From: Flaviaestuariibacter flavus
GTDB taxonomy: Bacteria > Bacteroidota > Bacteroidia > Chitinophagales > Chitinophagaceae
NCBI RefSeq assembly: GCF_004337505.1
Contig: NZ_SJZI01000002.1
Location: forward strand, 414,379-478,378
Length of the DNA stretch: 64,000 nucleotides
Direction: 5' to 3'
In this document: positions 52,397 to 60,601 of the stretch, one piece after another
Numbering within the stretch: the first letter of the stretch is position 1
How the letters are laid out: every line of letters begins with the position of its first letter
The notes under the pieces: generated by a model
The model's database searches: none
What the model saw: only the letters and a program-made list of their open reading frames with translations
Told to the model about the DNA's origin: nothing
Translations under genes and position numbers: made by a program

Positions 52397-54301
52397 ATGA
52401 CGAAAAACAGCCAACATTTACTGGAGCGGCTGCCGGAAGCTATTTTCCAGTTCGACGCAGATGGTTTCGTACGCTATGTGAACCCTACTGTAACAAAAAT
52501 CACCGGCTATAGCCCGGAGGAATGGATCGGCCGTACCCGCACCCTGCTCTACCTCACCGATGAGGATTCGATAAAAGCCGAATATGAATTTGATATGGCG
52601 GTGCGCGAAGGCCGCTTTCTTTCCGAAGGCTGGCGCCGCCGTAAAGACGGCAGTCAATACTGGGGCGAATTGCTCATCAGCCCCTTGAAGAACGAAAGCG
52701 GCGAGCTGGAGGGATTCGTGGCCATCCTCCGCGACACCACCCGGCACAAGGAGCATGAGGTGGAGCTCCGCCGCAGCGAGGAGCGCTACCGCCTCATGGT
52801 GGAGGGCGTTCATGAATACGGCATTTTCCTGCTCGACACCACAGGTCACATCCTCACCTGGAACGACGGGGCACAGCGGATTAAAGGGTACCGGCCAAGC
52901 GAGATCATCGGCAAGCATTTCTCCACTTTCTATACTTCCGAAGACCTGGAATCGAAAAAGCCCGAGCGCGAGCTGAAGATCGCCGTGGCCACGGGCAAAT
53001 ACGAAGAGGAGGGCTGGCGCGTACGCAAGAACGGTTCGGTATTCTGGGCCAACATTGTGATCACGGCGCTGCTCAACGAACAGAATAAACTGGTGGGCTT
53101 TTCGAAGGTCACCCGCGACCTCACCGAGCGGCGGATGAACGAGGAAGCGCTGCGGCAGAGCGAAGAGCGCTACCGCTCGCTGGTGGAGCAGGTGGTCGAC
53201 TACGGGATTTTTATGCTCGATGAGCGCGGCCGGATTGTTTCCTGGAACGAAGGCGCACGACGCATCAGCGGCTATAATTCCAACGAGATCATCGGGAAAT
53301 ATTTTTCGATTTTTTACCCCGAGGAAGATATCATCAACGGCAAGCCCGCCCACGAGCTGCGGGTGGCCCGTGCTGACGGGATGTATACCGAAGAAGGCTG
53401 GCGCCTGCGGAAAGACGGCACCCGCTTCTGGGCAAGCGTATTGATCACCGCTGTGTACGGCGTTGAAGGCAACCTGATCGGCTTTTCGAAAGTGACGCGC
53501 GACCTCACCGAACGCAAAGCCTCGGAGCGCGCGCTCCGCGACAGCTATGAGCAATACCGGATGCTGGCCGACGAACTGCGCCACACCAACACCGAGCTGT
53601 CGGCTGCCAACGAGGAACTGGAGCAATTCACGTCCATTGTGTCGCACGACCTCCAGGAGCCGATCCGCACGATCAAGAGCTTTCTCCAGCTGATTGAGCT
53701 AAAGCTCACCAGTGGGGAGCAGGAAAACCTGACCGACTATATCGGCAAATCGATCGCGGCCGCCGACCGGATGCGCGAGCTCATCCGCAACCTGCTCCAC
53801 TATTCGCAGCTGAGCAAGGGCGAGCTCGAGGTACGGCACGTGCCGGTGAACGATATTCTCCAGGAAGCCCTGCAAAACCTGAAATCGGTGATCGACCGAA
53901 GCCATGCCCGGATCCTTATTGAAAACGAGGTGGAGTGGGTGGAGGGCGACCGGGTGCAGCTGGTGCAGCTGGTGCAGAACCTCCTCAGCAACGCCATTAA
54001 ATTTACCGACGCCGAAAGCCCGCGGATCCATATCCTCGTCCGGGCCGAAGGCAATACGGCGCGCTTCTCTATCACGGATAACGGCATTGGCATTTCCGAG
54101 GCCGACCTGAGCAAGGTTTTTGAGATCTTTCGCCGCCTTCACACCGAGAAAAAATACCCCGGCACCGGCATCGGGCTGGCCATCTGTAAAAAGATCGTCG
54201 ACCGGCACCAGGGCCAGATCTGGCCGGAATCGCAATCCGGCGGCGGCACCACCTTTCATTTTACGCTGAACAATAATCTTAAGGAAAATACACCCGCATA
54301 A
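52397..54301 (+). CDS. soluble PAS-domain sensor histidine kinase
   Basis: 634 residues from the ATG at 52397. Three PAS domains (about 10-115, 137-245, 262-370), each with the NP/EEWIG, RIKGYRPSEIIGKHFSTFY or RISGYNSNEIIGKYFSIFY type cores and PAC tails ending RDLTERR; then a coiled coil, HisKA with H417 (SIVSHDLQEPIRTI) and HATPase_c with N box (QNLLSNAIKFT), G1 (TDNGIGIS) and G2 (GTGIGLAICKKIV). No membrane helices, so it senses an internal ligand. An upstream in-frame GTG at 52343 is less likely. The response-regulator gene starts at the next base after its stop. Confidence 0.92.
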   Translation: MTKNSQHLLERLPEAIFQFDADGFVRYVNPTVTKITGYSPEEWIGRTRTLLYLTDEDSIKAEYEFDMAVREGRFLSEGWRRRKDGSQYWGELLISPLKNESGELEGFVAILRDTTRHKEHEVELRRSEERYRLMVEGVHEYGIFLLDTTGHILTWNDGAQRIKGYRPSEIIGKHFSTFYTSEDLESKKPERELKIAVATGKYEEEGWRVRKNGSVFWANIVITALLNEQNKLVGFSKVTRDLTERRMNEEALRQSEERYRSLVEQVVDYGIFMLDERGRIVSWNEGARRISGYNSNEIIGKYFSIFYPEEDIINGKPAHELRVARADGMYTEEGWRLRKDGTRFWASVLITAVYGVEGNLIGFSKVTRDLTERKASERALRDSYEQYRMLADELRHTNTELSAANEELEQFTSIVSHDLQEPIRTIKSFLQLIELKLTSGEQENLTDYIGKSIAAADRMRELIRNLLHYSQLSKGELEVRHVPVNDILQEALQNLKSVIDRSHARILIENEVEWVEGDRVQLVQLVQNLLSNAIKFTDAESPRIHILVRAEGNTARFSITDNGIGISEADLSKVFEIFRRLHTEKKYPGTGIGLAICKKIVDRHQGQIWPESQSGGGTTFHFTLNNNLKENTPA

Positions 54302-54724
54302 ATGAAAACCTACCGGATCATCCTTGTTGAGAACGACGACGACGAGCAATTATTTATGAAAGACAGCTTTCAGCGGGCCGGCGTTTTTGAACTGCTGACC
54401 GTGGCGTCGAATGGAGAAGAACTGCTGGAATGGATTTCGAAAAACAGCACCCGCCCCGACCTGGTGCTCACCGACCTGAACATGCCGGGAATGAACGGGA
54501 TGGACATCCTGGGCGCATTCCGCGACGATCCCCGCCTCCGGGGCATCCCGGTGGTGATCACCTCCACCTCGTCCACCCCTTCCATCATTGACAAATGCAT
54601 GGATGCCGGCGCAGCCAACTATATGGTGAAGCCGGATACGTTTATCCAATACGATCCCTTTGTAAAGGAACTCTATCAATTCATGAAACGCCGCGAGGGA
54701 CAGCCGGGAACCACAACGTCCTGA
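54302..54724 (+). CDS. single-domain response regulator
   Basis: 140 residues, only a receiver domain. Acidic pocket ENDDDE (10-15), phospho-acceptor Asp58 in LVLTDLNMPG, signalling threonine/serine in VVITSTSS and the conserved lysine in YMVKPD. No output domain, so it acts by protein contact, like the kinase-linked receivers of phytochrome-type systems. Stop of the kinase and start of this gene abut (TAAATG), indicating coupled translation. Confidence 0.9.
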   Translation: MKTYRIILVENDDDEQLFMKDSFQRAGVFELLTVASNGEELLEWISKNSTRPDLVLTDLNMPGMNGMDILGAFRDDPRLRGIPVVITSTSSTPSIIDKCMDAGAANYMVKPDTFIQYDPFVKELYQFMKRREGQPGTTTS

Positions 54725-54756
54725 CCGGGCCGACCAGGCTTAGGAATGACGGCTGA

Positions 54757-55158
54757 TCAGGAGCCGGTAACAAACCGTTCCAACAGATGCTCCACCGCAT
54801 TGCCCGGGTCGGTGCACATACCGGGGTGGACCCGCGAGGTCTGCACTACCGTGCTGCGCACAGCAGTGAGCCAACGGAAACGTCCGGCGGCATCGAGTGC
54901 TCCGATGGGGCCGCTGCCTGCTTCGCCCCGCGCAATCCGCGAAAACGCATCCAGGTAAGACTGTATTTCTACAACGTCAGCTCCGGGTGCCAAAGCCAGC
55001 AGGCGTGCCTCGTCGAGGTGCAGCCGCACTTCTACAGCGCGCTTCTGACGGCAATAGAGCACCACGCCGACGTTGATGAACTCCTCCCGCTCCACGCGGG
55101 GCACCAGGCGCACCACGGCGTATTCATAAAGCAGCGTTGCGGGCATTGATGGCTTCAT
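54757..55158 (-). CDS. DUF3037 protein
   Basis: 133 residues. YEYAVVRLVPRVEREEFINV and GVVLYCRQKRAVEVRLHLD are the DUF3037 signature. Function not established. Its start overlaps the end of the HipA-like kinase gene by 35 nt, and in many genomes DUF3037 is encoded next to such a kinase, suggesting a functional pair. Basic and acidic residues alternate; no membrane or export signal. Confidence 0.87.
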   Translation of the reverse strand: MKPSMPATLLYEYAVVRLVPRVEREEFINVGVVLYCRQKRAVEVRLHLDEARLLALAPGADVVEIQSYLDAFSRIARGEAGSGPIGALDAAGRFRWLTAVRSTVVQTSRVHPGMCTDPGNAVEHLLERFVTGS

Positions 55159-55906
55159 TTAAAAAGGGAGCGGTATCGGCAATACGTTCGTTAAGATAAT
55201 CACAGTAGGCAAGGCGCATCTTTTCCGGGTCCTCACCCGGGAAGGCATGCCCCAGCCAGTCGGCCGGGATGGCATCGGTGAGCGCACATACAAGAGCCGG
55301 CGTCAACGCCGCACGCCCGGCCGCGTCGGCTTCCCGCAATTGGTCGGCCCAGCGAAGCAGCACGTGGTCCTTGATCATCGCAAAGGGCCGCTGCGCCTGG
55401 CCGCTGAAGTCGGAACCGGCATGATGAAAATAAAGCGAGGCGCCATGATCAATCAGCCAGAGTTCCTTTTGCCACATCAGCATATTGGTGTTCCGCGCCG
55501 TCCGGTCAACGTTCATCAGCAGCGCATCGAGCCACACGATCTGTGAGGCAAGCGCACCTTCGACGGTGGTGACCGCGGGGTCGTAGGTAATGGCGCCTGA
55601 GAGGTAATGGAGCGCCAGGTTTAGCCCCGCGCTGGCCTTGAGCAGGTCCTGTATCTCCTCGTCGGGCTCGGTGCGGCCAAAGGCAGGATCAACTTCCGCG
55701 AAAACGAGTTCGGGGACCTTGAGCCGGAGCGCCCGCGCGAGCTCACCACCCACCTGCTCGGCGATGAGCGCCTTCACGCCCTGCCCCGCGCCCCGGAACT
55801 TGAGCGCATAAAGAAAATCGTCGTCACCCTCCACGATGGCCGGCAGCGAGCCGCCCTCACGCAAAGGCGTCACGTAGCGGGTAACTTGAATGGTGCGTAT
55901 CGACAT
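55124..55906 (-). CDS. HipA-like kinase
   Basis: 260 residues, shorter than classical HipA (about 440) and without an N-terminal HipA_N domain. Kinase-like motifs are present: LDALLMNVDRTARNTNMLMW with the NxDR..N catalytic loop, and LWLIDHGASLYFH with a DHG in place of DFG. This is the HipA_2-type family. Partner DUF3037 overlaps by 35 nt. Phosphotransfer target unknown; relation to toxin-antitoxin HipA is structural inference. Confidence 0.82.
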   Translation of the reverse strand: MSIRTIQVTRYVTPLREGGSLPAIVEGDDDFLYALKFRGAGQGVKALIAEQVGGELARALRLKVPELVFAEVDPAFGRTEPDEEIQDLLKASAGLNLALHYLSGAITYDPAVTTVEGALASQIVWLDALLMNVDRTARNTNMLMWQKELWLIDHGASLYFHHAGSDFSGQAQRPFAMIKDHVLLRWADQLREADAAGRAALTPALVCALTDAIPADWLGHAFPGEDPEKMRLAYCDYLNERIADTAPFLNEAINARNAAL

Positions 55907-56025
55907 AGTTTCGCGGATCAGGCGGCAAATATCGGCAGAAACGGGACAGCCTAACCGCAGCTAAGTTTTCCACATTGCTAAATATCTTAGCTCCTATCCC
56001 GTACTTTGTAGCAAAGAACGCGATC

Positions 56026-57336
56026 ATGCCTACCCATATCAACTGCCCCAGCTGCGGCACCTCCGTGGATGTTGAAGAAGTGCTTTCCGCCGATGCCGAG
56101 CAGCGGATCCGGCAGCAATACGAGCAGGAGCTTCAGAAAAACCTTGCATCCATCAACAACGAAAAAAAGCGGCTGGAAGAAGAGCAGAAGTCCTTCGAAG
56201 AGAAAAAACGCCGCGAAAACGAACTGTTCCAGGAGCGCCTGAAGGCCGAGAAGCAGAAGCTGGAGACAGAACTCAATGCTGAAAAGCGGCGCATCGAAAG
56301 TGAGCTCCAGCAGCAACTGAAGCAAAAGATCTCGGCCGATTACGAGAACCAGTTGCGCCTGCTGCAGCAAAACGCAGCCGACAACGAGGCGAAGCTGAAA
56401 GATGCCCGGAAAAAGGAGCTTGAGTTTTTGCAGAAAGAGCAGGCCCTCAGGAACCGCGAGCAGGAACTCGAGATCGCCATTCAGAAAAAGTTGCTTGAGG
56501 AGCGGAACATCCTGTCGCAGCAGATCCGCAAGGAAGAAGCCGAGCGCAACCAGCTCAAGGAAACTGAATATACCCTCAAATTAAAAGAGCTGGAAAAGCA
56601 GCTCGAAGACCAGCGCAAATTGGCCGAGGAAATGAAGCGAAAGGCCGAACAGGGCTCCATGCAGCTCCAGGGCGAGGTGCAGGAGCTGCTGCTCGAATCG
56701 CTGCTGCGAGAAGCTTTTCCCACCGACGTCGTGCATGAAGTGGGCAAGGGCGTGGAAGGCGCCGACTGCATGCTGACCGTACAAAACCGCCTTGGGCAGG
56801 AAAGCGGCAAGATCATTTTTGAAAGCAAGCGCACCAAGGCTTTCCACAACGGCTGGATCGAAAAGCTCAAGACCGATATGCGGGCCCAGGGCGCCGACGT
56901 GGCCATCCTGGTAACGGCCGTTTTCCCCAAGGACATGCATTGCTTCGGCGAGCGCGACGGCGTGTGGATCTGCACCTTCTCGGAGGTCATTGCCCTGACC
57001 AATGCGCTGCGCCACACGATCCTGCGTGTGTCGGAAGCCCGGAAGTCGGAAGAAAATAAGGGCGATAAGATGAACCTGCTCTATGGTTATCTCACCGGCG
57101 TGGAATTTCGCCAGCAGATCGAAACGATCGTTGAAGGTTTTCTTTCACTAAAAAACAACATCACCAAGGAGCGCATCCAGATGGAAAAAATGTGGAAGGA
57201 GCGCGAAAAGCAACTCGAGAAAGTGCTGCTGTCCACCTCGGGGATGTACGGCTCCATCAAGGGAATTGCGGGCGCCTCAATCGGCTCGATCCCGCTGCTG
57301 GATGATGGCGGCGATGTAGGCTTGTTAGACGAATAA
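56026..57336 (+). CDS. DUF2130 protein, coiled coil plus PD-(D/E)xK-like domain
   Basis: 436 residues from the ATG at 56026. A CxxC zinc-ribbon-like start (THINCPSCGTSVDVEEVLSA) leads into a long charged coiled coil (about 25-225), then the DUF2130 domain (about 230-400). That domain shows EGADCML and IIFESKRTKAFHNGWI, a D...ExK arrangement as in restriction-endonuclease-fold nucleases (RmuC-like). CFGERDGVWICTFSEVIALT is a further family motif. A role in DNA processing is plausible; substrate unknown. An upstream in-frame ATG at 55975 adds unrelated residues. Confidence 0.85.
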   Translation: MPTHINCPSCGTSVDVEEVLSADAEQRIRQQYEQELQKNLASINNEKKRLEEEQKSFEEKKRRENELFQERLKAEKQKLETELNAEKRRIESELQQQLKQKISADYENQLRLLQQNAADNEAKLKDARKKELEFLQKEQALRNREQELEIAIQKKLLEERNILSQQIRKEEAERNQLKETEYTLKLKELEKQLEDQRKLAEEMKRKAEQGSMQLQGEVQELLLESLLREAFPTDVVHEVGKGVEGADCMLTVQNRLGQESGKIIFESKRTKAFHNGWIEKLKTDMRAQGADVAILVTAVFPKDMHCFGERDGVWICTFSEVIALTNALRHTILRVSEARKSEENKGDKMNLLYGYLTGVEFRQQIETIVEGFLSLKNNITKERIQMEKMWKEREKQLEKVLLSTSGMYGSIKGIAGASIGSIPLLDDGGDVGLLDE

Positions 57337-57345
57337 CCGGAAGCA

Positions 57346-57463
57346 AGAGAAGGAACGCTGATTCCGCAAGCGGAATACGCGGATTGGTTAAGATTTGCGC
57401 AGGTGGTGGTACCGATATCTGCGTCAACCATAACAGATCATAAGAAATCTGCGTTCTTTCTCC
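57346..57463. repeat. fold-back element with imperfect terminal inverted repeats
   Basis: The ends AGAGAAGGAACGCTGATTCC and GAAATCTGCGTTCTTTCTCC are about 20-bp imperfect inverted copies. Inside are ATTCCGC-AA-GCGGAAT (57361-57376) and GGTTAAG / CAACC-type partial pairings. It fills the gap between the convergent DUF2130 and phosphopantetheinyl-transferase genes, 10 nt after the former's stop, and could act as a terminator-like structure. Confidence 0.45.
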
Positions 57464-58087
57464 CTACCCCGCCACATACGCCAGGCACAGGTCGCCCGTC
57501 ATCCGGCAATGAACATCGAGCGGCTGCCCGAGCTCTTTTCCGAACAACAGGCTGAAGCGGCAGCCGGCTTCCGTATCCCTGACGGATTGCACCGGCATAT
57601 CATGGCGGAAGTCGACATTGCCCTTTCCGTACCATTTGAAAACGGCTTCCTTGCTGCTCCATACCAGTGTGGCCAGCTCCGGGTCCGACCAGCACGCGGC
57701 GCCGGGAGCAATGCGTTGCTCTTCGACCGGCGAGAGAAACTTATGCCGGATCCGCTGCACTTTTTCAGAAACCAGCTCGATGTCGATTCCCACGCGCAGC
57801 GAGCGGCTGGCAATCGCGGCTGCATAATCGCCGCAGTGCGAAACGGAGAAATGAAAGGCCTCGTCGTCAAGGAAAGGCTTGCGGGTATCGGCGATGCGGA
57901 TGAGGGCCAGCGGGAAATCCGGGAACAGGTGCCGCAGCAGGTAGCGACCCGCCAGGTGCTGGAGCCGCTTGTGCGGATGCGTGATGGCGCGCTGGAGCGG
58001 CACATCGAAAAAGGCCTCCTCCTCGGCGATGTGCCAAACGGCCAGTCGCGTGTCCTTATCCACTTCCTGTTCAAAAAAGATCGGCAT
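57464..58087 (-). CDS. 4'-phosphopantetheinyl transferase (Sfp type)
   Basis: 207 residues. FSVSHCGDYAAAIAS, VGIDIELVSEK (metal-binding D and E) and VWSSKEAVFKWYG (catalytic W-x-x-K-E) define the Sfp superfamily, which activates carrier proteins by adding phosphopantetheine from CoA. The sequence is closer to Sfp/AcpT types than to AcpS trimers. No carrier-protein or PKS/NRPS genes are visible here, so the client may be fatty-acid or secondary-metabolite ACP elsewhere. Confidence 0.9.
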   Translation of the reverse strand: MPIFFEQEVDKDTRLAVWHIAEEEAFFDVPLQRAITHPHKRLQHLAGRYLLRHLFPDFPLALIRIADTRKPFLDDEAFHFSVSHCGDYAAAIASRSLRVGIDIELVSEKVQRIRHKFLSPVEEQRIAPGAACWSDPELATLVWSSKEAVFKWYGKGNVDFRHDMPVQSVRDTEAGCRFSLLFGKELGQPLDVHCRMTGDLCLAYVAG

Positions 58088-58135
58088 CGTTTTGCTGTTT
58101 TCCGGTATTTTGGCGCGTCCGAAGATACCTACAGT

Positions 58136-58152
58136 AAATACTTAAAGTATTT
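58136..58152. promoter_or_regulatory. 17-bp palindrome between divergent genes
   Basis: AAATACTT-A-AAGTATTT, a perfect AT-rich dyad in otherwise GC-rich sequence, 48 nt from the phosphopantetheinyl transferase start (minus) and 23 nt from the dcd start (plus). Possible operator. Confidence 0.5.
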
Positions 58153-58175
58153 TTCGACACCGATAAACCCGCCAC

Positions 58176-58712
58176 ATGATCCTTTCCGACAAACGCATAC
58201 TCGAAGAAATCAGCAAGGGCACCATCCTCGTTCGGCCCTATGACCGCTCCTGCCTCGGCAGCAACAGCTATGATGTGCACCTCGGGAAGACGCTGGCCAC
58301 CTACCGCAATCACATTCTCGACGCGAAGCAGCACAACGAGATCGAATATTTCGAGATACCCGAAGAGGGCTTTGTGCTCTACCCGCACATCTTCTACCTC
58401 GGCGTAACGCTGGAATACACGGAAACCCATGCACATGTACCGTTTCTCGAAGGCAAATCGTCTACGGGGCGCCTCGGCATCGATATCCACGCCACCGCCG
58501 GCAAGGGCGATGTCGGCTTCTGCGGCCACTGGACACTGGAAATCTCGGTGAAGCAACCCGTGCGCGTTTATGCCGGCATGCCCGTGGGACAGCTGATCTA
58601 CTTCCCGGTAGACGGAGAGATCGAAGTGGCTTACAACCAGAAGGCCAATGCGAAATATAGCTACCAGATCGACAAGCCCGTGGAATCGATGATGTGGAAG
58701 AACAAGTTCTAG
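58176..58712 (+). CDS. dcd: dCTP deaminase
   Basis: 178 residues. MILSDKRILEEISKGTILVR, SCLGSNSYDVHLG, then EGKSSTGRLGIDIHATAGKG with the catalytic glutamate context, and GFCGHWTLEISV. The protein makes dUTP from dCTP for dTMP synthesis. The RSSLAR of E. coli Dcd is here KSSTGR, as in many Bacteroidota; whether it is mono- or bifunctional (with dUTPase) is not clear. Single-gene unit. Confidence 0.9.
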   Translation: MILSDKRILEEISKGTILVRPYDRSCLGSNSYDVHLGKTLATYRNHILDAKQHNEIEYFEIPEEGFVLYPHIFYLGVTLEYTETHAHVPFLEGKSSTGRLGIDIHATAGKGDVGFCGHWTLEISVKQPVRVYAGMPVGQLIYFPVDGEIEVAYNQKANAKYSYQIDKPVESMMWKNKF

Positions 58713-58736
58713 TTGATCGGTTATTTGGTTAATTCC
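58713..58736. repeat. octamer array (three units, weak)
   Basis: TTGATCGG, TTATTTGG, TTAATTCC immediately after the dcd stop codon. Weak but in 8-base phase like the other arrays. Confidence 0.35.
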
Positions 58737-58845
58737 TAAGAAGCCTGTCATTCCCGATATCTTTCCTTTCAGCAAAGCTGCATCTGTGTTCTGCACGACT
58801 TACCGCGTTCAAATAACCTCAGAAATCCAGAATTTCAGAACCTTT

Positions 58846-59319
58846 CTAGTGGCCGTTCAATCTCCAGATGCTGAAGGTGAGCATCGCCGCGAAGCTTACC
58901 CATGCGATATAGGGAACCAGCATCCAGGCTGCCGGCCGGCTGGTGCGGGCGAAGGCGAAAATGGTGAGGAGAATGGCGATCCAGAGCAGCAGGATTTCTG
59001 CGAAAGCGGCGCCGATGCGATGCATCCCGAAAAATAACAGCGACCAGCAGAAATTCAGGAACAGCTGGACACTCCATAAAATGATCGCCCTTTGCCGTGC
59101 AGCACTGCCGGGGCTTTTCCACACTTAATAAAAGGCGATTCCCATCAGGATATAAAGCACCGTCCATACGGGTCCGAACACCCATCCCGGCGGGTTCCAG
59201 GAGGGCCGTGCAATGGCCCTGTACCAGCTTCCCGGGCCAGTTTCGGTGAATGCCGCGGCCGATGCGGCCACCAGCTGCGGGATGACAAGTGAAAGGATAA
59301 GCCTGTAGCCGTTTTTCAT
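58846..59319 (-). pseudogene. TspO/MBR-family gene interrupted by an in-frame TAA
   Basis: The minus strand reads a typical Tsp[49 protein letters not shown], then TAA (59125-59127), then in the same frame VWKSPGSAARQRAIILWSVQ, FLNFCWSLLFFGMHRIGAAF and IWRLNGH. Family members have Leu at this position (Y-L-V-W), and TTA to TAA is a single-base change, so a point nonsense mutation (or sequencing error) is likely. An intact protein would be a five-helix porphyrin/cholesterol-binding membrane protein of about 157 residues. An ATG 5' of VWKSP does not exist; an internal GTG could restart. Confidence 0.85.
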
Positions 59320-59375
59320 ACCGACCTAAACAAACGAAAAAGGATTTGGCTCACTTTGCGAACGCCTCGCTTAAA

Positions 59376-59410
59376 TATTCTTTATTCGATATTCATTATT
59401 CGATATTCAA
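59376..59410. repeat. heptamer array (five units)
   Basis: TATTCTT, TATTCGA, TATTCAT, TATTCGA, TATTCAA in strict 7-base phase. Its last unit runs into the stop codon of the DUF3810 gene (59407-59409). Confidence 0.75.
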
Positions 59411-60501
59411 ATGGCATCCGCGCCATATTTCTTGTAATAGGCCAGCAGCCAGCGCACCACTTCGTCGTAGGTCTCGATCCCTTTTTTCTGGTTGTTGAGC
59501 TTAAGATACTGATCGTAAAACTTCATCACCAGCGGCTCTACCGAGTTGCGGGTTCGCATCACGTACCGCAGGTATTCCCGCCGGTCGCGGCGCACCCGGA
59601 AATGGGCGGTCCGCCGGAGCACGTATGCTTCCATCGGGTCCATAGCGCTGTAATCGGCCAGCACATAGGAGTACATTTCATAATAGGCCGCATAAACAAA
59701 ATCGGGGTTTCCCGAAGCGCGCCCGGCGAGAAAGCCGGCGAAGTTCGCTTCATTCTCCTTGGCATAACCAAGTTGGTGGCCCATTTCATGGCAAACCACA
59801 AATGGACGGATAAAGACCGGGATGCCCGTATGCACCTGGGCTTCGGCAGTAAAGGGGTTATAATAACCGGTAAAGCCGAAGTAATGTCCTACCGGCGACA
59901 GCAGCGAGGGTTTTATCGAGGGGTTGGAATAAGCGAGGAAAGGGTAAGGACCCGCTGCTTTTTGATAGGCTGCCACGGCTTCACCGAACAGCACCCCATG
60001 ACGGGCAAGGCGCCCGCGCCGCGCCGTATCCACCCGGTCGCCCCAGGTACAGAGCCGCGCCTGCAGCAGGTGGGCCAGCCCGGGCAGCAGTGCCGTGTCG
60101 CGTGGTTCCAGGTGCAGGTCAAGACTGTGAGCGATATCGGTACGGCTGTAGTTCAGGCCCCAGAGCAGCTGAAACAGGAGGTAGACGGAAAGCGCGATCT
60201 TTGCAGCCCGAGAAAGGGGGCGCGCCCAGTTGCCCAGCGCGAGCTTACGTTGGGCCGCCCGGCGGAGGAAGCGAAAGAGCTGCCAGGCGAGGTAGACGAC
60301 AGCGGCGCCATATAAGAGGTCGCCTATCGAGAAAGGAACCCAGCCGAAGAGCGCACGGAGCCCGCGGCTCAGGGGCGGGTAAAGGCCCTGGCTGTACCAC
60401 CGCTCCACGCGGCCGGCATCAGAAGAAAAGACCTGTACTACCACTACGGCAGCCGCTAAAATGAGCAGGAAAGGGTCGCGGAAAGGGCTTTTGCCGGTCA
60501 T
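59407..60501 (-). CDS. DUF3810 membrane metallopeptidase-like protein
   Basis: 364 residues. Three N-terminal membrane helices (about 10-28, 55-78, 98-118) and a C-terminal domain with HEMGHQLGYAKENEANFAGF: HExxH plus a downstream glutamate, the zincin arrangement. GLNYSRTDIAH and YYNPFTAEAQVHTGIPVFIR are DUF3810 motifs. Probably an inner-membrane zinc peptidase; substrate unknown. It diverges from the yceD gene and ends within a heptamer array. Confidence 0.87.
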   Translation of the reverse strand: MTGKSPFRDPFLLILAAAVVVVQVFSSDAGRVERWYSQGLYPPLSRGLRALFGWVPFSIGDLLYGAAVVYLAWQLFRFLRRAAQRKLALGNWARPLSRAAKIALSVYLLFQLLWGLNYSRTDIAHSLDLHLEPRDTALLPGLAHLLQARLCTWGDRVDTARRGRLARHGVLFGEAVAAYQKAAGPYPFLAYSNPSIKPSLLSPVGHYFGFTGYYNPFTAEAQVHTGIPVFIRPFVVCHEMGHQLGYAKENEANFAGFLAGRASGNPDFVYAAYYEMYSYVLADYSAMDPMEAYVLRRTAHFRVRRDRREYLRYVMRTRNSVEPLVMKFYDQYLKLNNQKKGIETYDEVVRWLLAYYKKYGADAI

Positions 60502-60561
60502 TCAGGGCCTTATTCGTTAAATTTCTTGGGGCAAAATAGCCCTTTTTACCCTTTTTGCCTT

Positions 60562-60569
60562 ACCTTTGC
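60562..60569 (+). promoter_or_regulatory. -7 promoter box of the yceD-rpmF-plsX cluster
   Basis: TACCTTTG (TAnnTTTG), 32 nt upstream of the ATG at 60602. Confidence 0.55.
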
Positions 60570-60601
60570 GCTCCGAATTTCAAGGATTTAAACCCAGGAT
60601 C

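Noticed and set aside
52418-53647. 409-codon minus-strand open frame over the PAS kinase
   Set aside because: Antisense shadow of three PAS domains, with no recognisable protein features.
59125-59127. In-frame TAA in TspO as programmed read-through or recoding
   Set aside because: TAA is not used for selenocysteine or pyrrolysine, no recoding structure is evident, and a one-base TTA to TAA change explains it more simply.
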